NCBI GenBank assembly: GCA_932521035.1 | Contig: OW051493.1 | Coordinates: 806,001 to 870,000 of the forward strand | Direction of reading: 5' to 3' | Length of the DNA stretch: 64,000 nt | Source of the DNA: Oscheius dolichura | Lineage: Eukaryota; Nematoda; Chromadorea; Rhabditida; Rhabditidae | Shown here: piece after piece, positions 31,701 through 42,714 of the stretch | Layout: each line of letters begins with the position of its first letter | Position numbering within the stretch: the stretch's first letter is position 1 | The notes under the pieces: model-generated | Told to the model about the DNA's origin: nothing | The model's input: the letters and a program-made list of their open reading frames with translations, nothing else | The model's database searches: none | Made by a program: the position numbers and the translations under genes

Positions 31701-33503
31701 TCGATGAGGATGTGCTCCGTTTCATTTGCGACGATAGAAACCCCTTGACAAGATGGACTTCCGTTGGCTTTAGATTTACGGTAATTATGGACCATTTCCA
31801 ACACGGATATTCCACGGATTCAAATTTGGCGGCGGGTCTCCGCTACGGGACCAGGTTTGAAAGCTTTCTGGTCCCGTAACGGAGAAGTTTTCCCGAGGGG
31901 GAATATCCATTGGATATGGACTACTATTTCTTTCCCCATCCAGTTATTTACAGACCGCCAATTGGACACGAGACATCCGTATAGCCAACGATGTCACCTA
32001 TATCACGCAATTCTGTCTAAAATGCGTGAATGGCAAATGGCTGGCTGATAGTTTCAGCGCCAATGGGGGAACTATCGCGCCGGGATTGGATGCCCAGATT
32101 ACGGAGGTCAATTGTTTTTATGCCGATTATAAGAACGCATTTAATCAAGCACTTCGAAGCTCTCAAATTGAAGGAACGGAGGAACCAATGGCTCCCGAGC
32201 TTACCACAGAATAAATCATCTTTTTGCACATCAATGAGAATTTTTTCGCCTGTAGAAGAATTTCTAGTACCCCGCTTTCCCGGCTTACTTATTATGTGTT
32301 TCTTGAACCATTTATCAATTCGGGCCTATTGGGATGGCAGTCTTCCAACCCTGTCGCGCAAGTTAGTCTCAATACGAAATGAGGAAAAGGGATCCGGGAT
32401 GTTCGGTACACGATAGTCTGATCCCCTGCACCCGTAAAGTCTCGGCAGGAGGATCATTTTTATTCAAAACTGTTACAAAACTGTGACGCCTTCCTATCTT
32501 TGTCCTGCCGAGACTTTACGGGTGCAGCGGATCGGACTATCGAGAGCGGAACTTATTTTGGGTAGGCAATTCGACGTTTTTTGGCATTTCAGTCGTTCTA
32601 TATTAGAGAAACTCAGAAAAGGGAACAATGGTCCATCGTTATTCAAAGGAAAAATGTCTACTATACTCTTTAGTTTCATCTGTTTCAAGAGGTTTCTAGA
32701 GACTAAAATTGGTGAAAAGTGAAGGAAACAAGAAGCTGTACGATAAAGAATAGGGAATTGATATTATATAGCCCAAAAAAAAAGTGTACAAAAGATGGCT
32801 GTAGCTGATAAATATGCCCCTTGAAACAACAATTGGTCCTGGACTAATTCTTATAGTCCGTTTCAAAAGAGAGGTTTTCGCTACGGGACCATTATCCAGT
32901 TTGGAGGACAAAAGCGCCTGTATTTCAAATTCAAATTGAGAACCAGTCAACTTTTGCCCGTTAAATTCCCGATTGGTTCCCAGTGGAAAAATAACCGAGG
33001 TTAGAAACAGGCTATAGTAGTTGAGAAATGATGAAAATGATGTTCGTATGTCTCCGAAGAATTGGTTTCCACAAAATAGTTTAGGTTTTATGTCCTGTTT
33101 AAAACATGAAAGATTCCCAATTCTCCAATACACGTCACTTTTTTTCCTTCCAATTCAAAACCATCAACTGACCTTCAATTCCGCTCTGGCCCTCGCTTCA
33201 TACGGAGTAAAGTCACTGATGTTGTTCTCCATTTCCGTGAAGGGAATCTTCAAACTGCAGATTACGGTAGCTATTGTCGAGATTATTATACAGGTCCATG
33301 GAGCTGCGCTGAAAGAAAACTGAACTAAACTATCATATCAACTGATAAAAAGCGACAAGAAATCTTCCCTCTCCTATATACGTCCTTATTAAAACCAACA
33401 AATAACAGGAATTATAAAGCTACCATATAATTCTTCCTGACCATCGAAAGAAGGCGTTGATCCACTGGACAAAGCGAGTATCATCCGTCTTTGGATGACC
33501 CAT
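19737..33503 (-). CDS. Patched-related (PTR) sterol-sensing-domain membrane protein (complete, 24 exons, 916 residues)
   Basis: Minus exons: 33424-33503, 33173-33308, 29582-29695, 29411-29524, 28581-28775, 27890-27949, 27750-27817, 27504-27687, 27108-27295, 26311-26386, 25868-25990, 25665-25822, 25471-25548, 25141-25225, 24619-24710, 24517-24576, 24344-24463, 23086-23196, 22753-22867, 21683-21766, 21048-21153, 20755-20880, 19975-20108, 19737-19880. All are in phase (2751 nt). Features: first membrane segment CIIISTIATVICSLKIP; ectodomain with CSGFCTLNEPV; sterol-sensing domain about residues 270-500 with LAIGVDDAYLMINAW (GVDD, the RND/Patched proton-relay motif, about residue 361) and GNALAVAFDFVFQ; second ectodomain; second six-helix bundle with SVDIPSHISYHYYQT and C-terminal HGLVVIPVIF. 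Length and layout match the nematode PTR family, which acts in cuticle, moulting and lipid or sterol handling at apical membranes. Which ptr member it is cannot be told by eye. Intron 2 contains another gene on the opposite strand. Confidence 0.95.
20255..20432 (+). repeat. Dispersed repeat family A, copy 2
   Basis: Shares GGGTGTTTGTGTCCGTATCT, GGAGAGCACGAAAAGACGATT and CTACGTAACGCA with 5325-5515. It lies in a PTR intron. Confidence 0.65.
21875..22125 (+). repeat. Dispersed repeat family F, copy 1
   Basis: Shares CATTCGATAGCG, TCTTTTGCAGTATCACT, CATGTGGCATG, AAAAATAAATAA and AATTTGATGAATTTCTTT with 42105-42320. It lies in a PTR intron. Confidence 0.6.
23932..24061. repeat. Foldback family C, full copy in a PTR intron
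   Basis: Arms GATAGTCCCCTCGCCTGCACC and GTGCAGGGGGCGCGGACTATC with the conserved loop. A half copy lies at 22640-22672. Confidence 0.72.
24748..24942. repeat. Foldback family B, copy in a PTR intron
   Basis: Arms GGCGGTAAACCAGGCCCGGG… and …CACGGACCTGGTTTGC; central GCACCGGAAAAGGGCAAAGC. A half copy lies at 27333-27395, next to PTR exon 9. Confidence 0.72.
26561..26937. mobile_element. TTAA-flanked MITE (family E), 26.6 kb copy
   Basis: Ends TTAAAGGAACAGTA and its inverse TACTGTTCCTTTAA; TTAA is duplicated on both sides. It carries a GC-rich internal repeat (CGCCTGCAGGCG type, about 26700-26775) and lies in intron 9-10 of the PTR gene. No coding content. Confidence 0.8.
29133..29278. repeat. 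Foldback family C, copy in a PTR intron
   Basis: Arms CGATAGTCCGATCCCCTGCC and GCAGGGGATCGGACTATCGG; it includes AAAATCTCGGCA and CTGCCGAGACTTTACGG. Confidence 0.75.
29801..30069. mobile_element. TTAA-flanked MITE (family E), 29.8 kb copy
   Basis: 23-base inverted ends, TTAAAGGAACGGTGGCACAG… and …CTGTGCCACCGTTCCTTTAA, with TTAA at both sides. It lies in intron 2 of the PTR gene. AT-rich interior. Confidence 0.85.
30222..30330 (+). repeat. Dispersed repeat family A, partial copy 3
   Basis: Contains TTCAACGACCTAGTTGGAGA and CACAAACTTTGACTGGGGA. Further on (30390-30660), sequence resembling 29680-29760 and 30110-30190 suggests a diverged duplication of the PTR exon 3 boundary and intron. Confidence 0.5.
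30972..32214 (+). CDS. Secreted protein of 190 residues nested in a PTR intron (complete, 4 exons)
   Basis: Plus exons 30972-31038, 31084-31237, 31690-31780 and 31954-32214, all in phase (573 nt), with splice sites GGTTAGT, TTCCAG, CAGTGAGT, TTTACAG, CGGTAATT and TTTACAG. Residues 1-22 are a signal peptide (MGGLFRLLVLFGLFQVTFPASC). The mature part has paired cysteines: MCQTQHIERGC, GRCNWKLS, KRCNRTGF, RFICDDRN, FCLKCVNGKW, EVNCFYAD. I do not recognise the family; the Cys/Trp pattern (RCNWKLSS) vaguely recalls the MAM-like modules upstream in the window. The gene lies wholly inside the 3.5 kb intron 2 of the PTR gene on the opposite strand. Its introns 2 and 3 each carry a dispersed repeat (family A inverted, family D). 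Confidence 0.75.
31431..31612 (-). repeat. Dispersed repeat family A, copy 4 (inverted)
   Basis: Reverse complement of the copies at 5325 and 20255: GTTACGTAACATA … AATCGTCTTTTCGTGCTCTCC … GATACGGACACAAACACCCG. It lies in intron 2 of the nested gene. Confidence 0.65.
31779..31925. repeat. Foldback family D, copy 1
   Basis: Arms ATTCCACGGATTCAAATTTGG and CCCGAGGGGGAATATCCATT, with GGTCTCCGCTACGGGACCAGG and GGTCCCGTAACGGAGAAG. Other copies: 40265-40402, 40795-40902, 41837-41944, 44192-44323; a partial one near 32860-32905. Confidence 0.7.
32407..32544. repeat. Foldback family C, copy downstream of the nested gene
   Basis: Arms CGATAGTCTGATCCCCTGCA and TGCAGCGGATCGGACTATCG. Confidence 0.75.
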
Positions 33504-34019
33504 AATTGGGCGGGAAAATGGGGGACGACGATTACGACGACGGCACAATCGTCTTGTCGTTTCTTCTTTTTATCGGTTCACTAACAATATAGAATTCCTG
33601 AAAATGTCGCAATTACAATAAAGGAGTGTCACAAAATGTCAGAGATCAGTGAAAAAAAAAGAAATCAAATCGAGAAAAAGGGGAGAGAAATAATTAGAAG
33701 AGAGAAGGAATACGATTTTGAGCAAGCCTAGATACTGGTTTCTCTAGATTTTTCCATTTTTATAAAGAAAAAATGAAGTAGACAAAATAAAGATTGCTTT
33801 TGAAATGAAAACCGTCAATTTGATCAACTTTCCCCCGTTATTCCAATAAAGTAATTGAATTCTGTTTCGGTGGAAGAATAAGAAAGCGAACGGCTCATAT
33901 AATCTATTCGCTTAAAAATAAATATAACTGAAGATTACGAGGAGATAATGGAGTAAAGTGGGAATGTTTCAAATGGTCCAGATAAGGGGAGAAAGTTAGG
34001 GTTGATTCAATTTGCAGGA

Positions 34020-34870
34020 GTTTTGTTCTATTCAATCACTAGAAGAGTCTGGAAGTGCCATATCTGTTTCCGTTTCTATGTTTTTCCCCTCCATACTAGT
34101 CACAAAATTAGCCAAAAATTTGAAGAAAACAATGGAGCTCGGATGTTTCTCGAGAGAGCTAAATACGGAGAGCATTGAGGCTTTGTTGATCTCAGTAGAG
34201 AAATGGCTACCACTTTTCATTTTTCAGCCACTTTATATAGGTTTTCCCTATCTAGACTATTTACTCGGTCGGGATCATATGTTGACAACTAAACTTGACT
34301 CTCAAGTAGGAAAAATGGCTAGTTTGATTAGAAGAAGAGAGGAGAAAATGTGTAGGAAGCGGTAGTGCACTTGAAAACCAGGAAAATTGAGTGTTGTTCA
34401 TAAATTTGCTGTTGAGGCTAAGGGTATACGGAAAAATATTCTCCTAGCACTATTTATGACCGCCATAAACCATTTTTAAACCAAAATTTATTCCTCTCCG
34501 TTTTTAGGTTTCCACCTTCCAGACTAACAAGAAAAGTTACCAGAAACGTTAGTGAAACATTCGTATAAGGCAGTGGAGCTGGAATGTTTCATTGGGGCTA
34601 AACAATCAGAAGCTGATATTGATACTCCAATAACAAAGTCCGCGGCTTTTCATTTTTCAGTCACTTTATATAGGGGTTCTCCTTTCTGGACTATTTATTC
34701 GGTCACACCCCAAGTCGACAACTAAACTTGACTCTAAAGTAGGAAAAATGGTTAGGTTGATTAGAATAAGAAAGGGGAAAATGTGTAGGAAGCGGTAGTG
34801 CACTTGAAAACCAGGAAAATTGGATGTTGTTCATAAATTTACTCTTTGTGGCCAAACTAAAACATGTTCC
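34020..34870. repeat. Tandem duplication, about 460-bp period
   Basis: Copies at about 34020-34410 and 34540-34860 share CTTTTCATTTTTCAG, CACTTTATATAGG, GACAACTAAACTTGACTCT, GAAAATGTGTAGGAAGCGG and TAGTGCACTTGAAAACCAGG. Confidence 0.7.
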
Positions 34871-36298
34871 ACTAACATTCTTTATGGCCACCATAAAACA
34901 ATTTTTAAACCAAATTTTTGTTAGAAAATGTTTCATATTGGATTTATAGCCAGCGAAAAGGAAAAGAAAGTGATAAATTGGTAGAAAGCGACGCAAAATC
35001 CTCCAAATAAACTCGATGAACGTCCACTTCAAGGTTAATAGTATTGGCTTTCGTAGCAGGTGGCTGCCCTCCTCCCCTTAGAACGCCTCGAGGCTTCTCC
35101 CCCTACCGGTTTTCATCAGCTGTGTTTTCTTGCCCCTGTGACGGACGGTGGCGGGAAGAGGAAAGGAATACAAAAGACTTACACCCTTGTTAGTTGGCGC
35201 TTTTGCAAGTGTGTCCATGTTTCGTGGAACCTTTTTAGAACAACTTGGAAGTTATCAAACAGTATGTAGGCATGCTCCAAAAGAGGGAATTTGAAGTTTT
35301 CCTAGGAAAAAAAAGAAATCCATCTATTGAAGAAAATCTTGTTTTGAAGCACGATGACGTCCCGTCAGGATTCTAACAACCAGAGCTACCTACAGTAAGC
35401 AGGTAAAACTAGTGAGCGCGCAGCGAATCCAAAATTGAGCGAAAAAGTCTAACGAATGATGAAGTATTTGTGATCTGTTATTCTGACCAAAACCAACTGG
35501 AGAGACTCTAACACGGAGCCTCCGCCAACACAAAACGGGGGCGTCGGCCGAGGCGCCCCTCACAATAAAACTGGGCTCTTCTAGTCGAAAAGCATAATAT
35601 AACTCATTGATTAAACTTTGTTTCGCCAATACTATAAAGACATGAAAATTTTAGTCCAAAATGTTTTCTGTCTACTGTGATGTCTCTTCCGCTAATCTCG
35701 ATAAGTGCAGCAAATTATCCTGCGTTACTTTCAACAAATCGTTGAATATATGTGTATTTCAATAGAAAGTGCTGACAACCACAGTTAGTTGCAGTATGCA
35801 GAAAGAAAACTGATTGTTACCTTACTGAATGCAAAATGGAAGGAAACGTCCAAAGGAAAGCGGGCTATCGCGAGTTTCGTCTCGCGTTTGGGCGACTAAC
35901 TAATTTATCACCGAAAGGCATAATATAACTTACTAGTGAAACTTTGTTTCACGAAAACCATAAAGTCTTGCGAATTTTAAACCAAAATACTAATTTGTTC
36001 ATTCCTTATTCATTCCCAAAACTTTTCAATAATTTTCACGATTGCCACGAGCTATTCTGCGCTTCTCTTCTCAAGTTATTCCATGCTTTACCCCATCCTC
36101 AAAACCTTTCTTTCTTTGTCCATCAGTGTGTAATCGTCGGCCCTGAAAGTCACCCAAAACGGAAGTAATGCTTCACTTTCTGAAGTTGAAATCATTTTTG
36201 GGCAATTTAGCAGCGTCAAAATAACCGGGAAAACACTTTGAACCATTGGAAATCCCCAAAAAATGGAGAATGCTTGAAATTCCCGCGTTTTCCCAGAC

Positions 36299-36443
36299 TC
36301 GGCCCTCGACAGTCCGATCCCCTGCACCCGTAAAGTCTCGGCATCTGGGCCATCTTTATTCAAAACTGTTACAAAACTGTGACGCCTTTATACCTTTGTC
36401 TTGCCGAGAATTTACGGGTGCAGGGGATAGGAATATCGAGGAG
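36299..36443. repeat. Foldback family C, copy
   Basis: Arms CTCGACAGTCCGATCCCCTGC and GCAGGGGATAGGAATATCGAG with a typical loop (CAAAACTGTTACAAAACTGTG). Confidence 0.75.
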
Positions 36444-39259
36444 CGCGCCTTTTTCACCGCCCATTTTAATTAAAAAAACGTTTTTTGTGGCTTTATGAGA
36501 AGGATTAATAGTTGGGTAGGGATGTAGGAATAATGGGCGTTACTTTAGTCTTCTTACCAAAATAATGAAATTGAGAACTGATCAGTTAAAAATGAACGTA
36601 ATAAGTGTGTTTTTCCCGTAATGAGAAAGGGAAAGAGACAAGACACAGATTTGGCAGGATGATAACGCGTGTCAGAGGAGGAGGGGGGACCGGTATCGGG
36701 CAGAGGGGAAAGGTGTGGTATGGCAGGGGGGAAACGGGGGGCAGGGAAGGCCAGGCACCGAAAGAAGGCAGCAGCAAGCCTTCTGGGTGTTCCGTTACAT
36801 ATTCTTGTCGATTTCTACCTTCAGCCGGGACCAAAGAATAATTTCTTGGCAATTGGAAGAGATTATATGGGCTACTTGAAACATTACGAGCATTTTCCAG
36901 GTGTTATGGCAATAGTGGAAGAATAAACTGGATGTGTTGCCTTTTTTGGTGTCTAGTTTTTCAATTTGATTACTTATTTGACCAGACTGCTCTAGCTTTG
37001 TTAGACTAATGGAAAAAATGGCGAATTTTAAAAAATATCCCGTCTCAATTCGAGTATTTAGGATCAAAAATTCGGACTAGGAAGCCGTTCTAAAGGAAGA
37101 AAGATCGGAACAGCAGCAGTGTAAATACAAAAAAAACGTCATCGTCCCAGTTTTAGCATTTTTTTTCGAAATTACGGGCAAATTATTGAAACCGAATCGA
37201 AAATGACGAATAAAATGCATTTTCGAAACAATATGACTCCCTTTTACTCCAAAATCTTTAATGTTTCTCTTTTCCCATATTAGATTTGCCCTAGACAACA
37301 AAAATCAGTGTGTCTATATTTGTCTATATTTTCTCTTGATCTTTTTTGGCAGGGAAAATGATGATATCCAGTCCACGAGCGAGTAGCTTTGCAAGGTCGC
37401 CGTCTCCCGGAGGGGGAGGTTTCACTTTTGCGTATCATTTTGCGGTCAAAAATTAGTGAAGCCCTAATGATCACGATAGTATTTACAGTTATTTTGAGCA
37501 GTTTTCATAGAGAACCTGGTACGTAAAAAAAATAACCTATTCAAAATGTTTTTGTAGTCTCATTCCTTTGTAATATCACTATTTGTAGAAGTATTGTTAT
37601 AAATATAAAGAGATCATGAAAAATGTTTAAAAAAGAGGAATAAAAAATCAGAAGGAAGGAGGAAAAACGAGACACATCTGTTCTTCCTCCTCGTGTCTCT
37701 CTCGCCTATTACGTAATGAACAGAGACTTTCTCGGTCAATCGAATCTCGCGAACGACTTCGCTAAACGTCAACTCAGACGAGGAAACGAAAACACAGGAA
37801 ATGGTACAGGGACTAGTAGTTTTTTAAGGATTTGGACTAGAATTAGAAGGGGGACTGAAGGAAGTAATGATAGTAACTAAAGACACTGGCAATGTTTTAT
37901 AAAGATTTTTCGAAACATTTTAGCATTTCTTCGGGGTTACTGTACTTTTCTTGGCATTTTCGTCAAATTGTAGCTGCTTAGGACCCAAAAGACTAATATG
38001 GTTATAGAAATGAAGGTATATCAAGCAATCATGAAACACTACAGTAAAAAATGAAGTAGTTTTCAATTTTGGTCATAATTTCAATAGGCAAAGTTAATTA
38101 GGAGATTCTAGCGGATCTTTATGCTACTTCTGGAACATTACTGTATTTTCTAGCATATTGAGAAGTTAGAAGCTAGGAATGATTAGGAAATGGTCTATTA
38201 TCTACTTTTAGAAGAAATCGGGCCAATGAAATGAACTACTATAATTTTGGAGCGAGGCAGATATTTGACGAGGCCCTGAATCCAAAAAGATACAGTAACC
38301 TTTTCATGGGTTTTTCATTCCTAGGCCAGTGCAGCTGATTAGAAACGTTGTACTAGAAGTCTTATAAGGAAATTTTAAAACATTCCTGTACTCCAAAAGA
38401 CCAATTCGAATTCAGCAGAAAGAGGAAAGGTTTTTGGAATGTTCTGATATGAGAAGAAGTCTCCTAATGAGAAAATTCCAGGGAGCTTGTTTATATAGAC
38501 TGACCGGTACTTGAGAAAAAAAAACCAGAAAGACGGAATCTAATGCGGAGGAGAATGACTGTTCCTGGATTCAAGTGGTGGAAAAGGTCGTATCTCGTCA
38601 AGGCGGATGAGTAGAGAACACTTTTAGTTCTATTAGAAGTTCCAAAACTTTTACTAGACAATTAGAAATCTGTGCAAGCCCAGACCAATAAATTATCTTG
38701 TGCTGACTCCACTATATTGCGAAGGCTAAACAAAAAAAAAAGGTAAATTTCTTTTTTTTTGCTGACAGTTCACTAATTTTATTGGGTTCATTCTGGAAGT
38801 AAAAGGAATAATCTGTCTTTGCACCTACTGAAGCCAACACATAGAATTTTAGTTCAAAAACAATCAGAAGAAAGAAAAAAAAGCGGGAGTAGAGTTTTTA
38901 TTTTTTTTGTACTCTACACTTCGAGATAATGATGCCAATAGTACACCGTTTGGTTTTCCAACTTTTTACCAGATCCATAAAACATAGAGAGATCATTTTA
39001 CAAATTATAACAAGAAATTTGTAACTGTAAGATATTCTACCTCAACTATTAGATGGACTTTCAAGAAAAATTAGTAGTTATCGTAAAAGACAGGGCCAAA
39101 ATGAAAATAAAAGTATGCGAAACGGGGCAAAAGAAAGCAGATGGATCTATCATTTTTGGGAGTTCCTGTTGAAAATCAGAAATCACATCAAGAATGTGAT
39201 ATTTTGAAAAAAAAAAGACTTGTCACGCGAGGAATGACTCCTACAATAGAAAATCCATT

Positions 39260-39454
39260 ATATAGTTTTTTTTTCGAAAAATAGGGATACCGTAGTTTCT
39301 TTCCCCTCGAGACCAATCGAGCCGCATGCGGGCGCAATTTTTGAAACCACCTTTTTTCGAGTCAAATTTTTGAAAAATTGCGCCCACATGCGGCTCGAGT
39401 GGTCTCGAGGGGAAAGAAACTACGGTATCCCTATTTTTCGAAAAAAAACTATAT
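39260..39454. repeat. Near-perfect 84-bp palindrome
   Basis: Left arm 39260-39343 (ATATAGTTTTTTTTCGAAAA … GCATGCGGGCGCAATTTTT) matches the inverse of the right arm 39373-39454 with about 2-3 mismatches, around a 29-bp centre. Such a long, little-diverged foldback suggests a recent insertion. Confidence 0.85.
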
Positions 39455-39789
39455 CGCAGAGGAAACACGGAAAAGGGGCAAATTTTCATTTTCTAGGTTC
39501 TTTATTCATTCGGTTTCGCCTTGGGAATTAATGTGGATCAAGGGTCTAACAGTTACTACAGATAAAACGGGAAATACATATCCTCCAAAATCTACAGTAT
39601 GAAAAGAGCACAAAAAAGATATCATTTCCTTTTTTGTAACTGGCCCCTGAAAATGACTCATGATTCCTGCGAAAAAATGCGCTACATTGATAGTTCTACA
39701 AACAACTTCCGGAACGATAACAACCACTATTTTAAAAAGAGAGAACTCAAAGAAACCTTGTGGTTTGACAGGAGTGGACAAAAAGGGGG

Positions 39790-40205
39790 CGATAATTTGA
39801 AGAATCAAACCACTGCACTTTTTTAGAAAACGGTTGAATCACACACCCGCTCCCCTTTATTTACGAGTGCTGCACGAGATGGGCACCCTGCTTTCAACAA
39901 ATGTACCCGTCCTTTTAAACCTGATGATTTGTTCCCATACCATGATCCATATACAATCTGTCTCATTTTTAAAAGAAGCACTGTTTTAGTCCTTTTTTGG
40001 AGGGGGACACCTTCCGCCCCATACTTCACTGATATCTGTGTACACTCTCCCGTTCCTTTCCAATAGTTGAAACCTAAAATACCTATGCATTTTTTTGGGC
40101 GTTTATCCATTTTAGAGGAAGGTTATCTGCACAACAATCGCCGTATGAAAATACACTTGAACCAAAACATAAAAAAGTGCAGTGGTTTGATTCTTCAAAT
40201 TATCG
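39790..40205. repeat. 35-bp perfect inverted repeat, 346-bp spacer
   Basis: CGATAATTTGAAGAATCAAA… at 39790-39824 is exactly complementary to 40171-40205. The spacer has no recognisable coding sequence. It could be a foldback element with longer, diverged arms. Confidence 0.65.
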
Positions 40206-40264
40206 TTCCCTTTTTGTACATTCCTCCCCTTATGGTTCGCTTTGGCTATTTGACGGTTAACAGG

Positions 40265-40402
40265 AAGGTATAGTTCATTTCCAACGGATGTTCGACGGAT
40301 TCAAATTTGGCGGCGCGTCTCCGCTAAGGGACCAGGAAGGTTTCTAACATGGTCCCGTAGCGGAGAGGTTTTGCCGAGGAATATCCGTTGGAAATGGACT
40401 AT
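40265..40402. repeat. Foldback family D, copy 2
   Basis: TCCATTTCCAACGGAT … CTCCGCTAAGGGACCAGGAAG … GGTCCCGTAGCGGAGAGG … ATCCGTTGGAAATGGA. Confidence 0.75.
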
Positions 40403-40794
40403 AACTTTACTAATTAGATGAGTGGCTATTTGGAAAAATCAAAAGGTCTTCTTCAAGGGTAAAAAAGGATATGGTTTTGGAACGACTCTCCTTCAAAAGG
40501 AAAAAATAAAAGTATACAAAAGTGTTCAGAAGAAAACAGAGGAATCTTTCCTTTTTATAAATTCCGCTGAGAAGTAGGTGTAAAAAAAATAGAAAATGGA
40601 GTTATTGTTACTTCTACAAAAGATTGTTGGCACAGTGTCCTGCAATGGAAAAACCTAATTTATCATAGAGGAGAAACAAGAAAAGTTCCAAATTTCTATT
40701 GTAAGTTCTTTTCTTTATTTAGTTTTACCTTGAGAACAAATAAGGGTTAGCCTTATAGGGTTAGTTGATCTGCCCCATTTTTTTATTTGATCTG

Positions 40795-40902
40795 GATATT
40801 CCTCGGCAAAACCTCTCCGTTACGGGACCATGTTAGAAACCTTCCTGGTCCGAGCCGCGCCGCCAAATTTGACTCCGTGGAATATCCGTTGGAAATGGAC
40901 TA
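40795..40902. repeat. Foldback family D, copy 3
   Basis: ATATTCCTCGGCAAAACCTC … GGTCCGAGCCGCGCCGCC … AATATCCGTTGGAAATGGAC. Confidence 0.7.
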
Positions 40903-41836
40903 TATAGCTGCTATACAAAAACAAACGAATAGTGAGGCTGGATAAAGATTTTTGCCAATTTTTGATGAAAATTTGAACATTAGTACCAGATCAGTGGAGA
41001 ATTGGAATTTCGAAGATTTTATTGAATTGTTAAAACATAAACAATCCAAATTCTCTTATTAGGGAAGAAAGAATTGTTTAGATTGTCTTATGCTTTATTT
41101 TGCCTATTAGAAGGCTACCCAAAAATGGGAGAATTACTGATAGAAGATTGGGAAAGTATCAAAAGTTCTGTAAAAGAATAGTGTCCGGCGGGGTATTAAA
41201 GAAGAAGGGATCTCATTCTGGCCCAGCACCTTTCCCCTCCCCCTCCCCCTAAACAAGTCCAGTTGATTCCAGTTGGCGTCGGCAGTCGCCTCGATCTTTC
41301 TCTCTCTCCGTCTCCTCAAAGATCGTATAAAAAACAGCGAAAAGGAAATCCTATAAAGCTGGTGCCGGCGGGAGATGGCGGCTAATTGTCGATCCCTTTC
41401 CCCGTCGTCCTATCTCCCGGGGGATGAAACGGTGTAGCGGGGCGGTGGTTTCTGTGTTGCGGAGAAAACACGAAAACCGCATGGCAAAGCGAAAGCGAAT
41501 TGGCATAACAGAGAGAAAAACAAGACGGATTTGATAAGGAGACACCGCCGCAGGGAGATCAAGCCCGGGGGCAGCAAGGGGGGAAAGGCGACGACTAATC
41601 CGAGGAGGAGGAAACACCCCGTTAGAGAAATAGGGGTGAAGAAACAGAAGAAGATCTAGATGACAGCAAATAAATGGGAAGAAAGGTAAGATTTAGAGCA
41701 TCTACCCCATTTATTTGAATTTTTTTATGTTCTGCTCCTTATATTTATTCTTTTCAATCACTTCGTGGTAATGCCAAAACGCAATGACGAACAAAAATTA
41801 AATTTTATTAGAAGTGTTGTACAATTAATTTTCGGT

Positions 41837-41944
41837 AGTCCATTTCCAATGAATATTCCTCGAGGGTAACCTCTCCGCTGCGGGACCAAGAAGATTTCAA
41901 ACCTGGTCCCGTAGCGGAGGCGCGCCGGCAAATTCTATAAAATT
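41837..41944. repeat. Foldback family D, copy 4 (one end truncated)
   Basis: GTCCATTTCCAATGAATATTC … CTCTCCGCTGCGGGACC … GGTCCCGTAGCGGAGGCGCG. Confidence 0.65.
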
Positions 41945-42104
41945 GATATGAGGAACATTGAAAGAGAACTTCACTAAATATTAAATGCTCCTGATGGAAC
42001 AGTTTAAAGGGAGCCTACCGCAGTAGAAGAAAATGATGAAAGTGATAAATATGATTTTTCGCGGGCAGCATTTTTCGTTAGCGTCTTTTTTCTGAAAAAA
42101 TCGT

Positions 42105-42320
42105 TTCGTCGACAAATGTATTAATTTCTTTGCCTGTACTTGTTTTCTCTATATTATGTTTGTTGCTAAATTATCTACATTCGATAGCGGTTCTTTTGCA
42201 GTATCACTCAGCATGTGGCATGCGATATAAATGCTGAAAAATAAATAATAACGCATCAAACGAATCTGAAACAGAATTTGATGAATTTCTTTAGACTCTC
42301 ATATTGCTTCTGCTTATTTT
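42105..42320 (+). repeat. Dispersed repeat family F, copy 2
   Basis: Same order of shared blocks as 21875-22125 (CATTCGATAGCG, TTTTGCAGTATCACT, CATGTGGCATG, AATTTGATGAATTTCTTT). Confidence 0.6.
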
Positions 42321-42652
42321 TTACACATAGAATAACTTGTTAGCAATATATTGTAATCGTTACAAAAAGAAAATTGAGAAAAAATGAGCCTAAATAGCAT
42401 ATTACAAGTCGCTTGCGCAAAAAGTCCACATACGGTAGATTATATAAACTGGGTAAAACATAAAAAACAGCTACTGGTTCCGTTAAAATAAATCAACGAC
42501 TTTCTGTTGCTGTCTATACATCCAGCTGAAAATTTTGCCTCTGAAAGCGTAAGAAATCGACTCTTTTAGCTGGTCCAAGTACCCAAGACGGCCGCTGCTC
42601 TTATAAATTAAACCGCTGAAACAATCTCTTCCCCTTCTTTTTTTTGCAATTG

Positions 42653-42658
42653 TTTATT
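42653..42658 (-). promoter_or_regulatory. Polyadenylation signal AATAAA
   Basis: TTTATT on the plus strand, about 57 bp downstream of the stop codon of the Lys/Glu-rich protein gene. Confidence 0.5.
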
Positions 42659-42714
42659 TTATTCCCATTTCTTTCCCAAGTTGGTAGACAAGAAAGAGAG
42701 AGAGAGAGGACGGA

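Larger units (their letters stand above)
33504..42714. other. No gene recognised (9.2 kb, repeat-rich)
   Basis: I find no chain of exons here. Present are a tandem duplication (34020-34870), a family C copy (36299-36443), GC-rich simple sequence (35060-35170, 36660-36790), a near-perfect palindrome (39260-39454), a 35-bp inverted pair (39790-39824 and 40171-40205), three family D copies (40265-41944) and a family F copy (42105-42320). The GC-richer stretch 41190-41640 may be a promoter or 5' region, but nothing supports a product. Confidence 0.55.

Noticed and set aside
36586..36926. Overlapping open frames on both strands (Pro/Gly-rich)
   Set aside because: They come from a GGGGGA-type low-complexity tract; no splice sites and no family resemblance.
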